From contig CM063502.1 in the NCBI GenBank assembly GCA_032207245.1, positions 113,878,312 through 113,942,311 on the forward strand: DNA of 64,000 bases, read 5' to 3'. Origin of the DNA: Pardosa pseudoannulata (taxonomy: Eukaryota; Arthropoda; Arachnida; Araneae; Lycosidae). Position 1 is the stretch's first letter. Every line of letters begins with the position of its first letter. The position numbers were made by a program, and so were the translations under genes. Below are positions 54,851 through 64,000 of this stretch, piece after piece. The notes beneath the pieces are model-generated. The model did no database searches. It was not told where the DNA came from and worked only from the letters and a program-made list of their open reading frames with translations.

Positions 54851-56200
54851 GTAATGTTTACAGATCTTGCTTTTAACTCAGCTGTTCATCATAGGGGAGA
54901 AATAAATACATGTTGTTAAAGAAGAGAAATAACTATTAGATCATTTGTACTAATGCAATAATTATATATATATGTGTAAACAATAATCATTTTTTTTCTT
55001 TTGTTTGTAAAACTTACATAAAAATTATTACATAAAAAGACTAAAATAAGGTAAATACATTTAGATATTTCATGTTAGTTGCCCAAAAAATTTCTGCCGC
55101 ATAAAGAAAAACAAAAAATATATCAATGTGTTTAAGCTACCATTGCACACTCTAAAAAATATCAATTTACATAATGAGAGGTTCTTTCCCCGACAGTTTC
55201 AAAGTATATGGTATGAGAAAAAAAGCAATTCAAAAGCCTCCTCATTATTGTTAATTAACTGTTCACAAATAATACATCTCCTTACAGTTTACTGTATACA
55301 AAACAATTGAAAGAACCCCTGCCTATGGAGAATACGTAAAAATATATCACTTTTAATTCTGAGTCACTTAGTAAGCAATGCTTTGAGCTAATACCTAAAT
55401 ACAACTCATTTGTATGTGATAAAAGAAAAATGCGTGCATGATTGTAGAACTAGGAACACATGTACACATGTACTAGCGCAAAAATGCAAAAAGAATTGGG
55501 ACACAACAGTTGCTTTAGATTTCGGTAAAATTAATATAACTTATTAGTAGCATAAAAATACCAAAATGAAATTTAGCATAAACATTTAAGCATTTTATGT
55601 TAGCGGGCGAATACAGCTTCTCCGCTTAAAAGAGAAAAAATAAACTCAATCAATTTGTTCCATTTTCATAACCTTTGTGCAAACACAACTTTCCTTTCAA
55701 TATGGCCTTCATTCCCCACTGAGCACCATAAAAAATATCGATATATTTAACGAGAAGTTTCCTCTCTCCCCTTAAATTTCAGACTGTATGGCGTTGTGAA
55801 AAAACATTACATAAGCACCAGCATTATATTTAATTAAATGTTCACGAATGATAGATTTCCATGCAGTTTCTTTTATAAAGCAGTTGACAGAGACCCACGT
55901 CTAAAGGGAATACTAAAAAATATCTAGAGTAATTTTAATTTTGAATCACTTAGTACGTAATGTTTAGAGCTCTAGTTTTCAATACACTTGCTCGAAAGAG
56001 AAGCAAAGTAAATGTGTGTTTGGGGAGAAAGGAAAATAACTATTTGGTTATGTAAACAAGTACTACATACAACTATAATTATGTTATCAACAGGTTTTAA
56101 TCTTTAAGTAAAATTTATATAATTATTTGTAACGTAAACATGCTAAGATAAAAATTTACAACATATTTTTTATTCCTCATTTTGTTCGGTTTTTTATGAG
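54850..56200. repeat. 550-600-bp unit family, copies 4, 5 and partial 6
   Basis: Anchors are at 55251 (copy 4) and 55830 (copy 5), 579 bp apart. Copy 4 is diverged ('cactctaaaaaatatcaatt', 'tacataatgagaggttcttt'). Copy 5 keeps 'ccccactgagcaccataaaa', 'atatcgatatatttaacgag', 'catgcagtttcttttataaa' and 'cacgtctaaagggaatac'. Partial copy 6 (55940-56200) supplies the right-hand part ('tttcaatacacttgctcgaa', 'aaggaaaataactattt'). No undisturbed frame is present in these copies. Confidence 0.82.
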
Positions 56201-57800
56201 TACTTAGAAAAGACTTTTTATTTTCCCTGACCACTTTTTACATTGTCAAAAAACTATTTAATATTACATAATGTCATAAATAAATTTCTTAAGATTATAG
56301 GATATTATAGTTAAATATTACTTATGCAAAGCATATTGAAAAAAATATTAAAACTATTAGGACTGTATTTAAAATAGTGCATAAAGAAAGAAATTTATCA
56401 AATTTTATATGTCTGTTTGTAGTATATGCACTCAAAATTTAGGAAGGAATATCAGGAAGGGTTAAAATAAATGATTTATTGGTAGTCTTATACTTGGCAA
56501 GTTAAGCCAGATTCAGGATAGTCGTAGATTACTAAAATCCTAGTAATTAAACCTACATTTAAACAGTATTTCATGGTCAATTTCTCAAAAGACAGGTTTC
56601 ATAACTTGTCTCCATACCTGTAATTACATTTCACAAATCTTAAGGATATCATAAAAATGCTTTATATATAATAGCGGTAACTCAATATATTTAAATATAA
56701 AGTGTTAAAGGGAAAACTTTTAAAATAGTAGCATGATTAAAAGAATGAAACTTTTACACGAAAGTTCAATTGATTAAAATATTAATTAATCTAAAACAAC
56801 TTCTTTGTACAGAAATTATTTTTCGTACCTTTTGTCTCGACTCCATCTTAAAAATGCCCAAAATCTACATTCTAGCTAAAACTTTCATTTAAAGAAATAT
56901 TTTATAGTCTTTACGTAACCATAGTTATGTTGACAGTATTTTTGTGGCAATTAAATTTTAAACATCTTAAGGTTGCTCCAAATCCTTGTAGCACTGAAAT
57001 GAATTTACCGATTAATTATGAGCATTTAAAAATCTTTAATCCCTTTTAAAAGAAGTGGAAATTGAGTTACTACTATTTTTAACCTTGTCATCAACTTTTA
57101 AGCTCGGAATTTTTCTGTTCTTTGATTCAGGCATGAACTATGTTCAACGTTTTTTATCAAATTAGACATTTTATCTTTGGCATTCTCTCGCCTTCTGTAA
57201 CAACCGAAATTTTTATATTTTATTTTTCATTTACTGCATACCTGACACACAGAGTACCTTCTGGAAGTATTTTATTACGATTTTAATAAATTTAGAGGTT
57301 TACAAATTTTGATTTTGTTATGTTTTTACATATGATATGCCTTTGCATACATGCATTATTTTAAAATATATTTTAACTTTGAGCAGTTATAATTTGGTTT
57401 ATATCTCTACAGTCACCTTTTTTACTTTTAAAGAGTGAAAATGACAGGCATTTAACTGCTTAAAGACGACAAATAGCTATGAACATCTCTGCCAAGAGTG
57501 GTATCAGAAATCTGATTTGCTAAGTGCCATCTAAATTTTTTACACTAGTCTGTAAAAAATTATACATAAAAAATTATAAATAAAAAATGTAAAATCAAAA
57601 TTATCTAACTGAATATAGCAGTACAAGGGCAACTTACAAAACAAGCTCCCGCACTCTTGAAATATCTACGAAAAGTTTGATAGGAACGAAGTCTTCTATC
57701 CTTTTCCTTTCCTCTTCTATCTTCATAAATTGACTTTAATAGCTGTTCTTCGATTTAATGTATGATCGAGAAAAGCACTAGGTGATCTGTGCTATAATAG
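56201..57800. other. AT-rich non-coding stretch
   Basis: No gene or repeat supported. Confidence 0.6.
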
Positions 57801-57814
57801 CGTACATTTCAGTA

Positions 57815-58190
57815 CCTTAGATCAACGGTAGCTGAATCCGCAAACCAATGCTCTCGTAACTGGATGGTTTGAGGGTTCGGAGCCCAAACAGGCCTAGTGT
57901 CCGCCATGTTCATTAAAGGTGACTGGGTTACTTAAAATATGTTCGTGGTCACAATGTCTTCCAAGTTCTCAATCAATACTTCTGGGGATGGCAGGTCAAG
58001 CCCATGGGTCTTCTGCTTGGACCCTTGTTCTAATTTACGAGGACTTACTTGAGCAAGAAGACATACTTTCACCCTTGAGATGCTCGTTGAAACGAAAGGC
58101 GTACCACTTTGCCTTAATACTAGTAGCGTATGGCTCAATCGTGCTTGGTTTAACCAAGTGGCATAAGAAAACAACAACAACAAAAGTACT
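57815..58190 (+). mobile_element. tRNA-derived SINE
   Basis: The head has an A-box-like ACGGTAGCTGAATCC (about 57825-57839) and a good B-box, GGGTTCGGAGCCC (57873-57885), spaced as in a tRNA. A ~280-bp G/C-richer body follows, ending in an (AAC)n tail at about 58166-58185. It is a short retroposon copied by another element's reverse transcriptase. The 91-codon plus frame (57919-58194) and the opposing 83-codon frame lie wholly inside it and are not considered genes. Confidence 0.65.
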
Positions 58191-58261
58191 TTAGCTGCGT
58201 ATTTAAAAGGTGGTGGGAGAGAAACTCATATGGAAAATTTTAAAAAAAATCTAATATTGTA

Positions 58262-58600
58262 TTTAATATTGTCACGTAGGTACGAAGTTCCAATTGAACA
58301 CGGAATGCACGATAAACAAGCAATAACGTTTATTATTCAAGACACTAATTATCTCCAAGGGTAACAGTCTAACAACTGTCCCTCGCTGTGTTAACAGAAA
58401 CTTTTAATGGGTTAGAGAACATTCTAGAAATATTAGAAATTTCCATATTTTAGTGATTTTTCGAATATTTATCAACGTGACCATAAAAGGACAAAATCAA
58501 CTTTATTCTCACGTAGGTCCGAATCGAAAACTTTCCGCTGGTAGCCCACGACTATAGCCATTGCGCAATAGCGGAATGGGGTAATACGGAAAATGGGATA
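58262..58600 (-). mobile_element. Second SINE-like (or solo-LTR-like) element, minus strand
   Basis: On the minus strand an A-box-like TTGCGCAATGG (58558-58568) and a B-box-like TTTTCGATTCGGACC (58516-58530) sit 27 bases apart. A ~250-bp body containing AATAAACG follows. It ends near 58262 with CGTACCTACGTGACA. The same word, CCTACGTGA, also follows the B box, so the element has an internal short direct repeat. The end in CA and the polyA-like word leave open a solo LTR. Confidence 0.45.
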
Positions 58601-59540
58601 ATATTTCCCTTATTTGATTTGTTAGTATATTTATTTTTTTTAATTTTGGTGGTCAGGTATCACCGGCTCATACACCGGCTCATATTTGTGAATCCTCTAT
58701 TTTATAGAGGATCCACAACTGGATGGTAATGGAGAACTTTAGAAAACTTTTTAAATTTTTGTATGATATTTCTATTACGCAAAAGTATGATAAGTTAAAA
58801 AAATTATTACGATTAATAAATTTATGTTAACATTGAACTCTATAAAATCCCAAATGTGTTTAAATAATTTAAGATGTGTTTAATAATTTAATTTTTTATA
58901 ATTTTAGGTTTCTTTAAATATTTTAACGTTCAAAATTAAAATCAAATGAATTTTATTTATGCATTATTTATATGCTTATGTGTGTATCATACCAAAATTT
59001 TGCTCAATTAATTTTCATTCATTCAAAATTCATTTCTTTCATTTTTAATTGATAAGATAAAAGTCATTTAGGGTTATAGGTCATGAAATAGAACAGAACA
59101 CTTTTCCTTTGTCCTCTGCTTATGGTTTGCATGTGTAATACAACTGGAAGAAAAATTGCTATGTCAGCTGGCCGTAGGTCCTTGAGCCGTAACCTTAAGT
59201 GGGAAACGAATTCAGAGTATGCTTTGGGTGTTCTCTTGTTAGGTCATCTTCTTGTCTCTCTATAATATATTGTGAAAATGGCTAGTAGCCTCTTGGTTAG
59301 TAGTTGTAAGTTTGAATTTAAAATTATCTAAGTTGAAAATTAAAGAAGTTTACACACTCCTGACTCCATGTGTGTGTCAATTAATTCTTTGTTTTTAATA
59401 TATAAACAAAATAAATAGTCTACAATACATGAAATTAAGATTAATTATAAAACACCTTCTGTAAAATCCATAAAAAGTCTTATTTTTCTCATAAATAATT
59501 CACACACACAGTGTGTGTTTGAATAACCATTAATATATAT
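58601..59540. other. AT-rich non-coding stretch
   Basis: No gene supported. A short palindromic 'cacacacagtgtgtg' lies at about 59503-59517. Confidence 0.55.
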
Positions 59541-59549
59541 TTAGGATAA

Positions 59550-59975
59550 AAACTGTCCTTTACAAGACAAGAACTTTGCATTCAATGTTCTAATACTAAA
59601 TACACTCTTCATTCAAAAATTTTGAAGCCAAGAGCGAGTAGTCACGTGAATTTTTCCCAAGAGACTTAAAACTATTCAGCGTTTTAGAGGAGTTAAGAGT
59701 GAATTTGGATCATGTAAACTAGCTGGAAAATACACAAGCGGCAATTTAATTAAGAGATACCATTTTCCTGGGAGAGCTGAAAAATGTGGCCAGTTGACAG
59801 AAAATGAACAGTTATTCCAGAGTTAGTTTTAAGTGATGAGTAAAAGAATTTAAGTTAGAGAACACTCCTTTATCTGACATTTTATAGCTGGGAAATTAGT
59901 AAAAATTAAGAAGGGTAAAAAGAGAACTTTTTATATCTATTTTAGAGGTACAAATTTTGATATATTATATATATA
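59550..59975 (+). repeat. Dispersed ~420-bp repeat, copy 2
   Basis: The partner of 45975-46395, with the same order of landmarks and the same end, 'ttttgatatattatatata'. Here the TA tail is short and is cut by the start of the mariner/Tc1-like fragment at about 59983. Confidence 0.82.
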
Positions 59976-59982
59976 CGTATAT

Positions 59983-60365
59983 ACAGTCTGTTCCATAAGA
60001 GCGTGTCAATCATAACTCCGTCAACAGATAGCACACAGATACCGGCTTAATTGCACGTGTTCTTCAAACATTAAAAAAGAATGTTTTATGGTTATATTCT
60101 TTATTTGAATTGTTTTGCAGTCTTTAAATCAACAATTCCAAAATGAATGCCACGTATGCCAGCCATTTTGAGGCCTTGTCTCGGTTTAACCATCCAAAAG
60201 GACTAAAAATGTGTTGTGCAGCTCCAGCCCGTGAAAGTAGGAGTGGTTCGTCAAGAAGTGGGTAGCACGTTATAAAGCGGTACAAAATGTTGACGACCTA
60301 CCAGAACCGGGTAAACTCTGCTCAACGTCAAAATTGAATGATAAAATGATTCTTGCATAATCGAT
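59983..60365 (+). mobile_element. Tc1/mariner-like transposon, 5' fragment
   Basis: The fragment starts with a terminus-like 'acagtctgttccataagagc' next to a TA tract. It continues through a leader into transposase-like coding text and is lost about 130 bp before the (TA)n tract at 60.5 kb. No 3' end or catalytic domain was found. Confidence 0.6.
60143..60360 (+). pseudogene. N-terminal (helix-turn-helix) piece of a Tc1/mariner-like transposase
   Basis: A start at 60143 gives MNATYASHFEALSRFN and continues until a shift of frame near 60240. From 60244 the new frame reads WFVKKWVARYKAV, VDDLPEPGKLCSTS and NDKMILA before TAA at 60358-60360. KKWVARYK followed by V.DLP..G is the usual end of the second DNA-binding helix-turn-helix in this superfamily. 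The catalytic DDE domain is missing. Confidence 0.6.
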
Positions 60366-60496
60366 AATAATGGGGACTGGACAACTTATTAGGTGAAATG
60401 CATTTCAGTCTAATATGTATATTACATGGTACAAATGTATTTTTAACTAATTTATTTGTATTTTCAGAGAAATAGACGACACCTTCTTATGGAACA

Positions 60497-60815
<319 letters not shown>

Positions 60816-60819
60816 TAGG

Positions 60820-61650
60820 TTCAGAAAATCTTGAAAAATATATAATTTAGTCAGAGAATAAATTTTAAATCCCTGCCGTTAAAGTTTACCAGATGTGTAA
60901 CGAAACAAAATTTGACTTCAACTCCTTAATAAAAAAGTTTTTTCTTCAAGTATCAAAAGAATAAAAGATTAAATGAAAAATGTAGTAGAGTCCTAATATA
61001 TAGCATTTAATAGAATAGAGAAAATATATTACAAGCAGGGAAAAGTGTAATATCGAAGTTTCCGGTACAGAAATTATAGACAACTATTTCAAAGGAGCTA
61101 AAAAATAAAGTTCAAAACAGTAAACCGTACAAAGCGTTACATAAAAATATCACTGTATAGCCGAAAGATTAAGTCATAATAAACTGGAAAAAGTTTAAGA
61201 ACATTTTCATTATTTACGACTCTATAAAAGATAAATTTTTGAATATGTAAGCCTTTTTTGAAATGCATAGAGCTGTCAGTTTCTTACAGTTTGGAGATGA
61301 AAAAGCTTTTATTTGAAAATGATGAATTTTTTGCCTTAAATTTTTAATAATACTAGCCATTCATGACACATTGATAAAAACTTCAGGGTAGAAGATGGAA
61401 TTGGATTTTTCATGTAAGGAGCGAATGATATATCTTTATTCGCATGTTAATTGCATTAAATTTGTAGGCATGAAATATACTTTTAAAAATTTTCTGGGAA
61501 CTTTTTTAATTTCAATTTGTCTAGGTAAAAAAGCATTCCATTAAATACATTTTTAATGATATTTTGATGTTATAAAATACAATGCTAATAATGCGGAATA
61601 ATATATAACTATCATCAAAGGTTTTTAAAAAGTTATAAGTCAATGTTATT
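60820..61650. other. AT-rich non-coding stretch
   Basis: Nothing supported. Confidence 0.55.
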
Positions 61651-61656
61651 TATAAG

Positions 61657-61722
61657 AATGTCTTTCAAACTGTATGCCACGGAACTTAAGGTTGCTTCAA
61701 GACGACCTTAAGGATGATGCAA
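61657..61722 (+). other. Exon-like 66-bp segment with strong donor
   Basis: A G/C-richer segment ends with GATGATGCAA directly before GTAAGT, a near-ideal splice donor. In one frame it reads MPRNLRLLQDDLKDDA near its end with no stop. The acceptor side ('tttataag') has a poor pyrimidine tract. Its phase does not join in frame to the transposase-like segment at 62.03 kb. It is unproven. Confidence 0.2.
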
Positions 61723-62027
61723 GTAAGTTCTAAGGGGAGTAAGAATATAATTTGGGTCAAGAAATGGAAAACAAAATTTTTACTTAAAAAAATCTTGATA
61801 TTCATAGGAAACTGAAAATATATAATACTTAATATCTCGTAAATTTAAGAAGTCAAAACAGCTGATTAATAATTGGAAACACAACTTGCCACTCCCTCTT
61901 TTTAAAGTACTTCAATACTGAACTTTGTTTTCATTTCTCTCTTGATTTATTTTATTGCCCCATGGTAACAGGAAGTAAATTATTCAATCCTCCACTCATT
62001 AATCATGATATTTAGATCTTAATTAAG

Positions 62028-62329
62028 TTTCAGCAGTTGTTGGAACGTTTACCAAAAACTGTCTTTGTTGGACATACAACTTTAAAAATTGGAATTCTTG
62101 ATACAATTATTTGCTTTAATGATGGTTCATATAATCTTACTAAAGTGTTGGAGGCTTTAAGCATTGAACCAGGTTCTGAGATGAAAAATTCTTTTAAAAA
62201 GATAGACTGTAATCGTGTTCGAAAAGCTGAGTTATCATTGTTAAAACCAAATATCAGATAAAAATAAAAACTTAAAAAAGAAAGTCTGAAATGGCTTGCC
62301 AAGATGTGTATGGAGCAGGAAAATATTAA
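62028..62329 (+). pseudogene. 3' end of a Mutator-like transposase-type gene, frameshifted
   Basis: From 62031 (after 'tttcag', an acceptor-like word) the frame reads QLLERLPKTVFVGHTTLKIG, then ILDTIICFNDGSYNLTKVLE, SIEPGSEM and KIDCNRVRKAELSLLKP, to a stop at 62259-62261. In another frame the conserved-looking tail QDVYGAGKY and a stop follow at 62303-62329. The KTVFVG..TL..G..D....FNDG...KVLE.L.I.PG order and the YGAG ending resemble, from memory, the C-terminal part of arthropod proteins with a Mutator-like transposase domain. Upstream domains are absent. The frameshift and missing 5' part mark it as a dead fragment. Confidence 0.6.
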
Positions 62330-64000
62330 TTATCTATAAATATGTGAGTTTTATAAAAGATTTTAGTTTTTAAAATTTTCCTCAAAATGTAATTTTTTCT
62401 TACATTGGTCCTTTATTTTCAAAACCTATTTAATATATTAGATTTAAACGTTCTGTACTTATATATAATGATTATATCTGAAATAATAAGGAGCATTTTA
62501 GCTCAAATATAAGTATTTTTGGTGAGAGTGGCAATTTTCTGACTGAAATTTTAGTGATTTTTCGATAATATATATAAGAAATATTTTTTGATTTTTTTAA
62601 ATGATTTAAATGTTAACCTCTTATTATCCTTTTTATTTGTAGTACTTTAAACTATTTTGGCGCTTTTCATATTGATGGTTTTAATAGAAATTTCAAAATG
62701 TGTACCTAAAGAACACCTTATTTATGAAATCCAATACTTTTACACAAAATTAGTACTGTTATATATTATACCAAATATTTAAAATTTTGACTTTTTTTGT
62801 TATATATAATATTTAATATTTATATATTCACCAAAAAATTGTAGCATTGAGATAATATTTCAGTGAGATATAAAAAAATCAAATACTGTATAAAAATGGG
62901 CACTTTCATCTGCCGAGATGTTCCTACTTCCCTTAAGATACTGTAAATGAATATAATATAGATTGTAGTTATATATTTAATTTATAAGCTGCCTGTAATT
63001 ACATCGGTCTCTTTGAAACAAGGTTTTAGTGTTGGATGTAAATCTAACACTCTGTCCATGGCTGTTTTGGTAATATCTGTTACCAGTATCATCATAAACA
63101 AAATTACTATTTTGATGTCGTTTAGAACAATTTGTTTAGATGAAAAATAGCTTCCAAAACATGGGGAAACTAAAACAAAAATACAGGAACATGTTTAATG
63201 CAGAATAACACTCCAAATAACATTTTTAGAGTTAGATTTACACTGTGTTTGTATAAAAAAAAATCTAAGTATAATGTATTCATTAAAGACGATGATGTAA
63301 GAGATTGTTTATCAAGTAATATGAGCTACATATAAATATAACAATATTAAGCAAATTTTATCTGTATTAGTTTTTTATTTTCATTACTACTATCAACAGC
63401 TATATGGAGTAACTAACACCTAACTTACATATACTTTCTGAGAAATGTATAATTTTCTACCACTGGGTAAAGTCCTTGTATAGTTCCAAAGATGCCATGA
63501 GTCTTAAATGTTTAGACTACTAATCTGTTAGGCTGTAAATCAAGTAGAAATTACTAGTAAGTTTATAAAATCTAACACACTCTAGTGTTATTATGAGTGT
63601 GCTCGTTTATCCTTCATGTAAACTTTTATAGCATCTGGAGTATAAATTATAAACGAATAGAATCTTGAATCTCAATTTATACATGTAAAGATTTTTCGCT
63701 TACCATTTTTTTGTAAAATGATTTTCATTTAATTTTATTGGATTGTAAAAATTTAAATAATGCCTTTTTTAATTTTATATCGTAATTAAAATATATTTCA
63801 ATTCTTTGTAAATATGATATAAAATATTTTAAATACTCGATAAAAGTCTATTTTGTTTAATATATTGACACATTTATTTATTCAGAAAGTTTCCTGCTTT
63901 AAAATAACATTTTTAAACCAATAGTCTTGTGTTTCCAATGAAAAGAATACATTGATTATTAATCACTCGAATTCCAGGATTACCAAGACAAAGCCCTTTT
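62330..64000. other. AT-rich non-coding stretch to window end
   Basis: No gene supported. A small 10-bp-stem hairpin, AGTGTTGGAT with loop GTAA and ATCTAACACT (one G-T pair), lies at about 63028-63051. Confidence 0.55.

Noticed and set aside
57919..58194. 91-codon plus frame
   Set aside because: Lies entirely within a tRNA-derived SINE. The length reflects the G/C-rich body.
62030..62302. 90-codon minus frame
   Set aside because: Shadow of the Mutator-like coding fragment on the plus strand.

Overview
The window looks like non-coding DNA from a large, AT-rich arthropod genome, most likely an arachnid and probably a spider. Three things support this. The background is long stretches of A/T with no sustained reading frames. 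It carries many (TA)n, (TG)n and (CA)n microsatellites. It contains decayed Tc1-like transposons whose coding remnants (for example SPDINP, WPPKSP, GPTRY-type ends) match the Tc1 families common in spiders, along with several tRNA-derived SINE-like insertions. The species call is inference. No intact host gene, rRNA gene or functional tRNA gene could be supported. Nothing in it is bacterial, so operons, ribosome binding sites and CRISPR arrays do not apply.

Layout. 0-9 kb holds a diverged ~480-bp tandem duplication, two weak exon-like patches near 1.5-1.8 kb, a 645-bp-spaced direct repeat around 5 kb, and a three-copy ~355-bp satellite at 7.6-8.65 kb. 9-17 kb holds a GC-richer island with 16-bp terminal inverted repeats, then two full-length but dead Tc1-like elements (11.2-12.3 kb and 15.65-16.63 kb) and several microsatellites. 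17-30 kb is an AT desert with small duplications, a perfect 22-bp-stem hairpin and a SINE-like insertion between microsatellites. 30-38 kb holds a four-copy ~273-bp satellite, a 173-bp duplication and a 183-bp three-copy array. 40.8-41.8 kb is a GC-richer unidentified patch. 42-49.1 kb holds diverged duplications, one copy of a dispersed repeat that ends in (TA)n, and two large TA-rich tracts. 49.2-56.2 kb is the most structured part: a two-copy ~274-bp repeat, then a family of about six ~550-600-bp units broken up by SINE heads and a ~370-bp (TA)n tract. 57.8-60.8 kb holds SINE-like elements, the second copy of the dispersed repeat, a mariner/Tc1-type fragment and another long (TA)n tract. 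62.0-62.3 kb carries the 3' end of a Mutator-like transposase-type gene, frameshifted.

The window is an archive of dead transposons and local tandem duplications, not a set of cooperating genes. The least explained signal is the 49.8-56.2 kb repeat family. Its minus strand keeps protein-like open stretches, including a 135-codon frame with no early ATG. It could be the debris of a tandemly duplicated gene or exon, but frame-breaking indels between copies argue against current coding function.
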